Shown here: in pieces, positions 7,176-14,214 of the stretch | How the letters are laid out: each line of letters starts with the position of its first letter | Position numbering within the stretch: the first letter of the stretch is position 1 | DNA from: Betaproteobacteria bacterium | GTDB taxonomy: Bacteria; Pseudomonadota; Gammaproteobacteria; Burkholderiales; Casimicrobiaceae | NCBI GenBank assembly: GCA_016716425.1 | Contig: JADJWJ010000018.1 | Location: 1 to 14,214, forward strand | Reading direction: 5' to 3' | Length of the DNA stretch: 14,214 nt | Notes under the pieces: model-generated | Told to the model about the DNA's origin: nothing | The model's input: the letters and a program-made list of their open reading frames with translations, nothing else | Databases searched by the model: none | Position numbers and translations under genes: made by a program

Positions 7176-8323
7176 GGTCGGCTGTCGTGGTGCTCGAAGG
7201 CGCCCGCGACGCGCGCGGCGAACTCGGCGGCGCGCGCCGGCAGCGCATCGCCGGCCGCGAGCAGGTTGCCGCCGATCAGCAGCATCGTGTCCGGGCCATA
7301 GTCGCCGAGCATCTCGCCGACGCGTTCGACGCTCATGCCGCCGGCGGGCACCGGCAGGATCGGTGCGTGCGCACCGAGCGGTGCGCGTGCGCGCCCGGCG
7401 ATCGCCTGGCACTGGGTGCGCGGGTAACTGAAGCGCCCGCCCCAGTTGGGAAAGATCGTCGCGTCGGCGCCGAACAGGCGGAACAGCTGGCCGAGCAGCA
7501 GCGGTGCGCCGATGCGTGCGTGACCGGCGAGCGCGGGATGCGCGAGCAGCGGCACCCCGGCCTCGGCACGCAGCAGCTCGGAGAAGACCGGCACGCCGAC
7601 GATCATCGGACACGCGAGCGCCGCGCCGACGCCTTCGTCGCGAACGACGCCCAGCTGCGCGGCAAGGCGGCGCGGGCCGCCCGACAGGCTCGGCGCATAG
7701 ACCGACCGATGGCCGGCGAGCGCGCCGCCCTCGTTCGTCTTCTCGCGGTTGGCGCGCGCGATCGCGCGCTGCACGGCGGGCACGCGCTGCGCGAACGGCG
7801 CGGCCGGCTGGTCGGCCAGCCCGTGGTCGTCCTTGATCACGTCGATCCCGGCGCGCGCAAACGCGTATGCGAGATCGGCCAGCGCGCCGGCCGAAAGGCC
7901 TTGCGGCTTGAGCGCGGTGCAGCTGAGCGCGCGCCTGCCGGCGGCGCCGACCGCGGCACGCCAGCCGTCGATGCCGAAACGCGGGCCCGGCAGTCGCTCG
8001 AGCATCGCGTCGGGCAATTGCACGTCGAGCAGCGCGACGTCCGGCTGCAGCGAGCAGTTGCCGAACAGCATGTTCATCAGCTGCCCCGGTTCGTCGCCGA
8101 CGGTTTCCGCGGCGAGCGCGAGCACGACGTCGAAGCGTTGCGGCGTGCCGGGCAGCGGGTCGATGGCGAGCACTTCGCCCACCACCTCGGCGCGCACGCG
8201 CGCGTCGCGGACCGCCTCGATCGGCATTTCGACCGACTGCTCGACCGCGAGCGCCCGCGCGCGCGCCTCGATGGCGTCGGCCGCGCACTCGACGCGGTAA
8301 CGGACCGTCATTCGCGAAGACAT
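7172..8323 (-). CDS. RubisCO-like protein (type IV), putative 5-methylthioribulose-1-phosphate isomerase
   Basis: The 383-residue protein has the RubisCO large-chain fold but lacks several carboxylase residues. Numbering from ATG 8323: CTALKPQGLS keeps the Lys175 equivalent (Lys139) but has Gln141 where RubisCO has Lys177; VIKDDHGL keeps the carbamylated Lys201 (Lys164) and Asp203 (Asp166) but replaces Glu204 with His167; the loop-6 Lys334 position reads Arg297 in NWGGRFSYP. It should therefore not fix CO2. Adjacency to the cupin matches the R. rubrum pathway, where the enzyme isomerises 5-methylthioribulose 1-phosphate to 1-methylthioxylulose 5-phosphate. Sugar-acid (apionate) RubisCO-like decarboxylases are the main alternative. 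Starts at 8311 (ATG) and 8368 (GTG) are also possible; no ribosome binding site decides. The gene heads the minus-strand operon. Confidence 0.9.
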   Translation of the reverse strand: MSSRMTVRYRVECAADAIEARARALAVEQSVEMPIEAVRDARVRAEVVGEVLAIDPLPGTPQRFDVVLALAAETVGDEPGQLMNMLFGNCSLQPDVALLDVQLPDAMLERLPGPRFGIDGWRAAVGAAGRRALSCTALKPQGLSAGALADLAYAFARAGIDVIKDDHGLADQPAAPFAQRVPAVQRAIARANREKTNEGGALAGHRSVYAPSLSGGPRRLAAQLGVVRDEGVGAALACPMIVGVPVFSELLRAEAGVPLLAHPALAGHARIGAPLLLGQLFRLFGADATIFPNWGGRFSYPRTQCQAIAGRARAPLGAHAPILPVPAGGMSVERVGEMLGDYGPDTMLLIGGNLLAAGDALPARAAEFAARVAGAFEHHDSRP

Positions 8324-8329
8324 GCGGCA

Positions 8330-8335
8330 AGGATA
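8330..8335 (-). promoter_or_regulatory. possible -10 element (TATCCT) for a leaderless RubisCO-like protein transcript
   Basis: On the minus strand TATCCT is followed by six bases and then ATG 8323, so transcription would start at or next to the start codon. No ribosome binding site precedes any candidate start, and no good -35 hexamer is visible. The site lies in the 103-base divergent gap shared with the Rhs gene. Confidence 0.35.
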
Positions 8336-8391
8336 GCGCGGCGGGCCGAGGACACAGGGGTTAGGCACCGGGCACTAGGACTTCGGTCGAA

Positions 8392-8420
8392 TTGTTGGCG
8401 CTGCGGCGCGTCGCTAGCGT
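8392..8420 (+). promoter_or_regulatory. possible sigma70-type promoter for a leaderless Rhs transcript
   Basis: TTGTTG (8392-8397) and TAGCGT (8415-8420) are separated by 17 bases, the optimal spacing, and the ATG follows six bases after the -10. Initiation at the normal distance would begin at the ATG. No ribosome binding site is seen. The hexamers match consensus only partly. Confidence 0.4.
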
Positions 8421-8426
8421 GGGCGC

Positions 8427-11400
8427 ATGTTCGCATCGTCGATCCGCCCCGCCATCATCGTCGTCCGCCTGTGCGCGGCGTGCCTCGTGCCGTCGTGGCT
8501 GGCGGCCGGCCAGCCCGCCCACGGCGCCGCGCTCTGCACGCCGGCAGGCGGCGCGCCGGGTCCGCTGTCGGGACCGGCCGCATCGATCGGCGGGTCGATC
8601 GGACCGGGTGTCGGCGGCACCGGTGTCGACGCGTTCGTGTCCCAACTGGCCGGCGGCCCGGTCGCGCCCCCTCCGTCGGCCTGCGGCGCACCGGCAACGT
8701 CGGCGGGTGCGAGCGCGCCGCCGCGTGCCGTCGCCGAACCCGCGAGCGTGCCGAGCGTCGACGCCGACCGCTCGGCGGGCAACCCGGTCGACGTCGCCAC
8801 TGGCAACAAGTACCAGCGCCAGGTCGACGTCGTGATGCCGCACCCGGAGTCCAGCGCGATGGCGCCCGACGGCCTCGCGGCGGCGTTCGGCCTTCCGCGC
8901 GACGACACGCTGCTGATGCTGTTCGCGCGCCACTACAACAGCCGCAGCGACTTCGCGCTGTCGATGGGGCGCGGCTGGAGCCACAGCTACGAGACGCGAC
9001 TGGCGCGCATCGTCCGTCGCGGGCGCGTCGAGCTGCAGATCGTGCAAGGCGACGGACGGCGCATCGTCTTCCGGCCCCTGGTGTCCGGGTCCGGGCCCGG
9101 TGCCGGTGCCGGCAATCCACGGCCTGCGCGGGGCGAGGCGGCGGCCGCGGCGCGCACCTACGGCAGCGGCCGCATCGCCGACGGCCTCGTCGACGAGGAC
9201 TTCGCGAGCGCGCCAGCGGGCTTCGTCTGGCGCTGGCCGGGGGGACGGCGCGTGGTCTTCGACGCCGACGGCCGGCTGGCGTCGATCGTCGCGCCGGACC
9301 TCGACGAGATCCGCCTGCGGCGCGACGCCGACGGCCGGCTCGTCGAGGTCGCAGACTCGTCGGGACGCACGCTCGGCCTCGACTACGCGGGCACGCGGCT
9401 CGTGTCGCTGCGGCTTCCCGACGGTCAGCGCGTCGGCTACGAGTACGACGCGCACGGCCAGCTCGTCGGCGTGCGCTATCCCGACGGGCGGGTGCTCCGT
9501 TACCACTACGAGGACCCGCGCGCGTTCCACCTGCTCACCGGCGTCACCGACAGCGACGGCCGGCGAAGCCGCTACGACTACGACGACGCGTTGCGCGTCA
9601 GCCGATCCCGGGCGATCGGACGCTCCGATGCGCAGGCGCTGCGCTTCGCGTACCGCGTGCCGCCGCGCCCGGGCGAACGCGGGTCGACCACCGTCACTGC
9701 CGGCGCACACGCCAGCCGCTTCCACTGGATCGACCCGGCGGGGCGTGGCGGCCCGACGCTGGTCGCGACCGACGGCGACGGCTGCGACCGGTGTCCGCCG
9801 ATGGGTCTGCGCACGCGGCTCGACCGCGACGGGCGCACGGTGACGGTCGGTGCGACGCGGGTGCGCCACGATGCGTCGGGGCGCGTCGTCGAGCGCCGCG
9901 TCGTCGATCGCGCCGGCCGCATTCAGTGGGTCGAGCGCCTGCAGTACGGCGACGGCAATCCGCTGTCGGCCGCGACGCGAATCGAGCGCACGAGCGTCGT
10001 CCCCGGGCGCACGCTGCGCATCGCGATCGGCTATTCGGCGCGCGGACAGGTCGCGAGCGTCGACGCCAGCGGCTTCGCGCCGGCGACGGGGGCGCCGGAG
10101 CCGATCGCCGCTTCGTTGCGCCTCGAATATGCGCAGGGCGGGCCGGCACCGGGCAAACTGGTGTCGATCGCTCGCAACGGGGGCCCCGACGGCGTGTCGC
10201 GCACCGTGTTCGTTCACGACGCGCAGCGTCGGCTGGTGCGCATCGCGCACGCCGCCGTGCTGGTGCACACGATCGACCGTGACCCGATCGGTCGCGCGGT
10301 CGCCGAGCGTTTCCCCGACGGCACACAGCGCACGCGAAGCTTCGACGCGGCGTGGCGGCTGGCGTCGACGAGCCACCGCGGCATCGGCCTGCGCGTCGAC
10401 TACGACGCTGCCGGGCGGCCTCGGGGCATCGAATGGTCGGACGGTCGGCGCTGGACGATCCGTCTGCTCGCGGACGGCGTCGAGATCGCATCGAACCACG
10501 GCTGGCGGCACGTGTTCGGGCGTTCCGCGCCCGGCGCGTCGGGCACGCGGCCGGCACTCCCCGTGGCCATGGCGCGCGCCAGCGCCGGGCGGCAATCGAT
10601 CGTCGACGCGCGCGGTCGCCGCACCGACTACCTGTACGACGACCTCGGCCGGCTGGTCGAGACTCGCTCGAAGCACGCCGGCTCGCGCCGGTTACGCTTC
10701 GACGCGCTCGGACGCCTGGCGCGCATCGAGCACGACGACGGCGTCGTCGACGTCCGCGAACACGATCTCGCCGGCCGCGTCGTGCGCCGGGAGCAGCGCG
10801 CTGGCGACGAGCGCATCGAGACCCGCTTCGGCTACGACGGCGCGCGGCTGGTGGCGATCGATCATCCGGTGCAGCGCAGTTGGGCCCGGCACGACGCGCT
10901 CGGCCGGCTGGCCGAGCTGACGCACGAGCGCGACGGCGGGCGACTCCGGCAGGCATTCTCGTACGACGCGCGCGGGCGGCTCGCCGCGCACGAGCTGCCG
11001 GACGGCTCGCGGCTGCTGCACGGCTATGACGCGCACGGGCGCGCCGAGCGCCTGGCGCTGTCGCTGGCGGGTAGCGGCGAGACCCGCTGGCTGGTGCAGC
11101 GCACCGACTTCGGCGACGGGCAGGACACGTCGATGCACCTCGGCAACGGCATACGCTTCGAACGTCGCTTCGACGACGCGGGGCGCCTGCTGTCGCTGCA
11201 GTGGCATCGCAACGGCGCCTCCGGCGCAGAGGCCGGGCCGCCGTCGCGCAGCTGGGAAGCGCTGACCGGCGCGCACTTGCCGTTCCGACGGCTGCGCTGG
11301 CACCGGCTCGGGGTGCCGCTCGCGATCGCGCACGAGCACGGCGAGGATCGCTACGGCTACGACCGCTTCGGCCGCCTGCTCGCGCGCGAGCGCCATGCCG

Positions 11401-13103
11401 GCGAGGGCGGCCCCGGACACACCGAGTACTTCCTGCACGACGCCAACGGCGATCGCATCGCGGCGCGGCGGCGCGACGGCAGCGACTGGCGCTCGTCGAC
11501 AGGCCCGGTCGACGCGTCGGGCCGGCCGGTCCGCCATGGCGCGCTCGCGCTGCGCTACGGCGCGCAGCGGCGGATCGTCGAGGTGCGCGGCGAGGCGGGC
11601 CTGACGCGCTATCGCTACGACGCGTTCGGCCAGCGCGCCGCGCGCAGCGGGCCCCACGGCGACCGCGGTTTCCTGCACCATGCCCGCGCACTGGCTGCCG
11701 AGAGCGATGCGGACGGGCGCCTGGTGCGCCAGTACCTGCGCTGGAACGGGCAGCTGGTCGCGGTGCTCGAGCACGGCGCGACCGCCGGTGCGCGTTCGGC
11801 GTCGCCGGCCCCGACGTCGATCGCCTGGGTGCATGGCGACCATCTCGGCACGCCGATTGCCGCGACCGACGCGGCGGCCAGCGTCGTCTGGCGCGGCGAC
11901 TGGGACGCCTTCGGCCGCCTGGCGCGATCGCACGGACGCTTCGAACAGCCGCTGCGGCTGGCGGGTCAGTACTTCGACCCCGAATCCGGCCTGCACGACA
12001 ACCTGCTGCGCACCTACGACCCCGACGCCGGACGCTACCTGGAGCCCGATCCGCTCGGCCTGGTTGCCGGACTGAACCCGTTCTCTTACGCCGATGGCAA
12101 CCCGGTGATCGCGACCGACCCGCTCGGGCTGATCCTGTTCGCCTTCGACGGCACGAACAACGGATCGACCGGGTACGACGGTGACGACATCTCGAACGTG
12201 CGCAAGTTCTTCGAACAGTACGACGACCCGAACAAGTGGTACATGGCCGGCGTCGGGCGCGACGACCCGGCCAGCGGCATCGTCGGCGGCGCGCTCGACC
12301 AGGTGGAGGCGAGCACGGCGCGCGCCCGCGTTGACTGGATGCTGGGCACGCTGGACGGGTTCCTCGGCGACGCGTGGATCGGCCAGAACGTGCCGGTCGA
12401 CGTGATCGGATTCTCGCGTGGCGCGGCCATGGCGCGCGACTTCGTCAACCGGGTCTCGACGCTGATCGACGACGGGCACTTCCGGGCGCGTGGCATATGC
12501 GTCGACCTGCGCTTCCTCGGCCTGTGGGACACGGTCGCGCAGTTCGGCCTGCTCGGGCTGGCGAACGAGCGCTGGCAACTCGCCATTCCGTCGACCGTGC
12601 GCGCGACCTATCACGCGGTGGCGCTGAACGAGCACCGTTCGCTGTTTCCGCTGGAGTCGGCGCTCGGCGACAGCGCCTGGGTCGTCGAGCGGGGCTTCAT
12701 CGGCGATCATGCCGACGTCGGCGGCGGCAACGCCGAGGGCGACCTCTCCGACGTGTCGCTCGTCTGGATGACGGAGATGGCGCGTTCGATGGGCTTGCCG
12801 ATGCGCGAATTGCACCCGCGCGATCGCATCGTCAGCGACCCTCGGCTCCACGACCGCAACTACACGGGACTGGGCGACCGGTCGGTGCTGCGGCGCGACG
12901 CGAGCGGCCGCGTCGTCGATCGCGCGGCGCAGCGGCGGGCGTCCGGTCCGGGGCTGAGCTGGCGGGACACGGCGGCCTTCCTCGTTCCGGGTCCGCGCCG
13001 GGGCATCGATGCTCGCGGCCAGCCGTCGATCGTCGGCGCGGTCGACATGAACGCCTACGCCGCCTGGCTCAGGGCGTCGTACGGCATCGAGATCCCGGAC
13101 TGA
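8427..13103 (+). CDS. secreted Rhs/YD-repeat protein with C-terminal DUF2235 (Tle1-like) phospholipase domain
   Basis: This 1558-residue polymorphic-toxin-like protein starts with a hydrophobic segment ending in AAGQPAHGA (residues 1 to about 34), a plausible Sec signal peptide, followed by a Gly/Pro/Ser-rich stretch. NPVDVATGNKYQ (from 119) marks a DUF6531-type entry to the Rhs shell. Many YD repeats (such as GYEYDAHGQLVGVRYPDG) then run to about residue 1150. The Rhs core end has HGDHLGTP (from 1136), YFDPESGLHDNLLRTYDP and two DPLGL motifs (Asp1208, Asp1231), where Rhs toxins are usually cleaved. The toxin region begins FAFDGTNN (Asp1241) and contains the lipase elbow GFSRG with Ser1330, LWDTV (Asp1368) and DHADVGGG with His1428, all DUF2235 hallmarks. 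No PAAR domain, VgrG, Eag chaperone or immunity gene is adjacent. Membrane lipid is the inferred target. Confidence 0.9.
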   Translation: MFASSIRPAIIVVRLCAACLVPSWLAAGQPAHGAALCTPAGGAPGPLSGPAASIGGSIGPGVGGTGVDAFVSQLAGGPVAPPPSACGAPATSAGASAPPRAVAEPASVPSVDADRSAGNPVDVATGNKYQRQVDVVMPHPESSAMAPDGLAAAFGLPRDDTLLMLFARHYNSRSDFALSMGRGWSHSYETRLARIVRRGRVELQIVQGDGRRIVFRPLVSGSGPGAGAGNPRPARGEAAAAARTYGSGRIADGLVDEDFASAPAGFVWRWPGGRRVVFDADGRLASIVAPDLDEIRLRRDADGRLVEVADSSGRTLGLDYAGTRLVSLRLPDGQRVGYEYDAHGQLVGVRYPDGRVLRYHYEDPRAFHLLTGVTDSDGRRSRYDYDDALRVSRSRAIGRSDAQALRFAYRVPPRPGERGSTTVTAGAHASRFHWIDPAGRGGPTLVATDGDGCDRCPPMGLRTRLDRDGRTVTVGATRVRHDASGRVVERRVVDRAGRIQWVERLQYGDGNPLSAATRIERTSVVPGRTLRIAIGYSARGQVASVDASGFAPATGAPEPIAASLRLEYAQGGPAPGKLVSIARNGGPDGVSRTVFVHDAQRRLVRIAHAAVLVHTIDRDPIGRAVAERFPDGTQRTRSFDAAWRLASTSHRGIGLRVDYDAAGRPRGIEWSDGRRWTIRLLADGVEIASNHGWRHVFGRSAPGASGTRPALPVAMARASAGRQSIVDARGRRTDYLYDDLGRLVETRSKHAGSRRLRFDALGRLARIEHDDGVVDVREHDLAGRVVRREQRAGDERIETRFGYDGARLVAIDHPVQRSWARHDALGRLAELTHERDGGRLRQAFSYDARGRLAAHELPDGSRLLHGYDAHGRAERLALSLAGSGETRWLVQRTDFGDGQDTSMHLGNGIRFERRFDDAGRLLSLQWHRNGASGAEAGPPSRSWEALTGAHLPFRRLRWHRLGVPLAIAHEHGEDRYGYDRFGRLLARERHAGEGGPGHTEYFLHDANGDRIAARRRDGSDWRSSTGPVDASGRPVRHGALALRYGAQRRIVEVRGEAGLTRYRYDAFGQRAARSGPHGDRGFLHHARALAAESDADGRLVRQYLRWNGQLVAVLEHGATAGARSASPAPTSIAWVHGDHLGTPIAATDAAASVVWRGDWDAFGRLARSHGRFEQPLRLAGQYFDPESGLHDNLLRTYDPDAGRYLEPDPLGLVAGLNPFSYADGNPVIATDPLGLILFAFDGTNNGSTGYDGDDISNVRKFFEQYDDPNKWYMAGVGRDDPASGIVGGALDQVEASTARARVDWMLGTLDGFLGDAWIGQNVPVDVIGFSRGAAMARDFVNRVSTLIDDGHFRARGICVDLRFLGLWDTVAQFGLLGLANERWQLAIPSTVRATYHAVALNEHRSLFPLESALGDSAWVVERGFIGDHADVGGGNAEGDLSDVSLVWMTEMARSMGLPMRELHPRDRIVSDPRLHDRNYTGLGDRSVLRRDASGRVVDRAAQRRASGPGLSWRDTAAFLVPGPRRGIDARGQPSIVGAVDMNAYAAWLRASYGIEIPD

Positions 13104-13110
13104 GGCGCGC

Positions 13111-13133
13111 GCCGGCCATTCGCACCGGCCGGC
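13111..13133. terminator. hairpin between convergent genes, possible bidirectional terminator
   Basis: GCCGGCC (13111-13117) and GGCCGGC (13127-13133) form a perfect 7-bp GC stem with a 9-base loop in the 39-base gap between the Rhs stop and the flavin reductase stop. Neither side has a T-run, so intrinsic termination is uncertain. Confidence 0.4.
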
Positions 13134-13142
13134 CTGGGCCCC

Positions 13143-13640
13143 TCACTCCAGTTCGCTGCCGGCCCTTCGGTAGCGGCCGCGGACGAACACCAGCGGCGGA
13201 CGGTCGCTGGCGCGCACCCGCTCGACACGGCCGACGAACAGCACGTGGTCGCCGGCCGGCTGCCACGAGTGGGCGCGGCACTCGATGTGCGCCGAACAAC
13301 CGTCGATCAGCGGGACGCCGGCGAGCCCCGCGTGCACGGCCACGCCGTGGAACCTGTTCGGTCCGGTGGCCGAGAACCGGCGCGAGATCGCCACCTGGTC
13401 TTCGGCGAGCACGTTGACGGCGTAGTGTCCGGCGCTTTCGAACGCGCGCAGGCTCGAGCTGCGCGACGACAGCGACCACAGGACCAGCGGCGGATCGAGC
13501 GACAGCGAGTTGAACGAATTGATGGTCAGCCCGACGAACGCGCCGTCGGCGGTGACGGCGGTGACGACGGTGACGCCGGTGGGAAAGCAGCCCAGCGCGT
13601 GGCGCAGCGTGCGCGAGTCGATCTTCGGGAGGGCTGGCAT
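13143..13640 (-). CDS. flavin reductase family protein (HpaC-like)
   Basis: The 165-residue protein belongs to the short-chain flavin reductase (PF01613) family, which uses NAD(P)H to reduce FMN or FAD and usually supplies a partner monooxygenase. Landmarks are LRHALGCFPTGVTVVTA at the N-terminus, the flavin-binding GLTINSFNSLSLDPPLVLWSL, HYAVNVLAEDQVAISRRFS and the C-terminal AGDHVLFVGRVERV with the conserved GDH of this family. Length is normal and the start at ATG 13640 is the only good one. A possible -10 (TAGCAT on the minus strand, 13661-13666) lies 20 bases upstream. No monooxygenase is adjacent; the LLM-class gene at 1425 is 11 kb away and a pairing cannot be claimed. It converges on the Rhs gene. 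Confidence 0.92.
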   Translation of the reverse strand: MPALPKIDSRTLRHALGCFPTGVTVVTAVTADGAFVGLTINSFNSLSLDPPLVLWSLSSRSSSLRAFESAGHYAVNVLAEDQVAISRRFSATGPNRFHGVAVHAGLAGVPLIDGCSAHIECRAHSWQPAGDHVLFVGRVERVRASDRPPLVFVRGRYRRAGSELE

Positions 13641-13771
13641 GGTGGGACGGATTTCGGCCGATGCTATCCGAAACCTTGCGAAACGTTGCAGTGCCGCGAG
13701 AACGACCCCCGGCGCTCGCGGCCACGGTGGGCCACCGGGACGTCGCCGGGCGGCCGATTGTCGTCCGCATG

Positions 13772-13795
13772 ATTGACGTTGACGTAAACGTCAAT
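13772..13795. promoter_or_regulatory. 9-bp perfect inverted repeat, likely operator of a LiuR-type MerR regulator
   Basis: ATTGACGTT (13772-13780) and AACGTCAAT (13787-13795) flank GACGTA. The element combines the TTGACGT and ACGTCAA half-sites known for LiuR-type MerR-family regulators of branched-chain amino acid and acyl-CoA degradation. It is AT-richer than its surroundings and lies 84 bases before icmF. A TTGACG hexamer (13773-13778) lies within it, so the operator may overlap a promoter; the matching -10 (TACCGT, 13796-13801) is weak. The remaining sequence between 13641 and 13878 shows no gene. Confidence 0.65.
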
Positions 13796-13866
13796 TACCG
13801 TCGAAGGCTGCCGCGCTCGCCCGCGCTTGCCGCCCCGGGCGATACTGGCGGCGCCGACTCCCGCAC

Positions 13867-13870
13867 AGGA
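13867..13870 (+). promoter_or_regulatory. ribosome binding site of icmF
   Basis: AGGA lies 8 bases before ATG 13879, supporting that start. GATACT (13841-13846) further upstream could serve as a -10 element but has no matching -35. Confidence 0.5.
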
Positions 13871-13878
13871 TCACCGCC

Positions 13879-14214
13879 ATGACCGACCTGTCCGACCAGA
13901 AGAAGCTGGCCGACTACCGGATGAAGAACAAGGTTCGCTTCGTCACCGCGGCGTCGCTGTTCGACGGTCACGACGCGTCGATCAACATCATGCGGCGCAT
14001 CCTGCAGAGCCTGGGCGCGGAAGTGATCCATCTCGGGCACAACCGCTCGGTGCGCGAGATCGTCGATTGCGCGCTGCAGGAAGATGCCCAGCGGCATCGC
14101 GATCTCCTCGTACCAGGGCGGCCACATGGAGTACCGGGGCAGCAATGATCGACCCGTTGCGCGAAGCCGGCGCCGATCACGTCAAGGCGTTCGGCGGCGG
14201 CGGGGCGTGATCGT
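13879..14214 (+). pseudogene. icmF: fused isobutyryl-CoA mutase IcmF, N-terminal B12-binding domain; cut by window end and frameshifted
   Basis: The first frame encodes KVRFVTAASLFDGHDASIN and IMRRILQSLGAEVIHLGHNR, the cobalamin-binding domain of IcmF with His31 of DGHDAS as the expected cobalt ligand. Full IcmF (about 1090 residues) continues with a G-protein chaperone and the mutase domain, and interconverts isobutyryl-CoA and butyryl-CoA. Here the frame is lost after CALQEDAQ. An extra C at about 14092 shifts into a frame reading GIAISSYQGGHMEY. A second indel at 14133-14141 shifts into MIDPLREAGADHVKAFGGGG. One G is missing from the G-run at 14202-14205 before the expected GGVIV. Intact conserved peptides in all three frames argue for sequence errors near a contig end rather than old decay. 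The operator upstream fits regulation with branched acyl-CoA catabolism. Confidence 0.85.

Noticed and set aside
7172..8323. Genuine CO2-fixing RubisCO
   Set aside because: Lys177, Glu204 and Lys334 equivalents are all replaced, and no small subunit or Calvin-cycle genes are nearby.
8427..8560. Lipoprotein signal on the Rhs protein
   Set aside because: The cysteine in ALC is preceded by Leu, and the cysteines in LCAAC lack the required small residue pattern, so a lipobox is not supported.
7187..10282. 1031-codon open frame on the plus strand
   Set aside because: It runs antisense through the RubisCO-like gene and out of frame through the Rhs gene. Its product is Arg/Ala/Gly-rich with no recognisable motif, as expected for GC-rich shadow frames.
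8361..10676. 771-codon open frame on the minus strand
   Set aside because: Antisense shadow of the Rhs repeats; low-complexity Arg/Ala/Val composition and no domain.
10692..12851. 719-codon open frame on the minus strand, considered as a possible immunity gene for the Rhs toxin
   Set aside because: Entirely antisense to the Rhs gene and lacking a signal peptide, lipobox or any family signature.
1425..13640. Two-component monooxygenase formed by the YhbW-like protein and the flavin reductase
   Set aside because: The genes are about 11 kb apart, on opposite strands and in different units; nothing in the sequence links them.

Overview
The window is a GC-rich piece of a proteobacterial chromosome. 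The tight metX-metW pair, an IcmF-type mutase start, a CytX-type transporter under a thiamin pyrophosphate (TPP) riboswitch and the protein sequences themselves point to a betaproteobacterium, probably Burkholderiales. That placement is inferred from gene content only. No rRNA, tRNA, CRISPR array, insertion sequence or phage gene is visible. Coding density is very high. No gene-free stretch exceeds 300 bases; the longest (13641-13878, 238 bases) holds a strong inverted-repeat operator.

Left part, plus strand (1-4280): a TPP riboswitch cut by the window edge controls cytX, a putative pyrimidine (HMP) transporter. Next come a YhbW-type flavin monooxygenase gene with a one-base frameshift, metX (homoserine O-acyltransferase) and metW. 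The last three overlap or abut like an operon, with metX starting on a TTG inside the preceding stop.

Middle, minus strand (4308-8323, transcribed right to left): a RubisCO-like protein, a cupin and a crotonase-family protein overlap by a few bases each. Two further genes follow: a Tat-exported PQQ-type aldose dehydrogenase and a small GNAT acetyltransferase. The RubisCO-like protein plus cupin pair matches the methylthioadenosine-isoprenoid shunt described in Rhodospirillum rubrum. That shunt ends in deoxyxylulose 5-phosphate and methanethiol. Methanethiol can be combined with the O-acylhomoserine made by MetX, so the two halves may be metabolically linked.

Right part (8427-14214): a 1558-residue YD-repeat/Rhs protein with an apparent Sec signal peptide and a C-terminal DUF2235 (Tle1-like) phospholipase domain stands alone, with no type VI secretion gene or immunity gene beside it. 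It converges on a flavin reductase gene. Finally, a perfect 9-bp inverted repeat resembling operators of MerR-type regulators of branched acyl-CoA catabolism precedes icmF. The icmF gene is cut by the window end and broken by several indels in its last 130 bases. Together with the frameshift at about 1607, these indels look more like base-calling errors than true decay.
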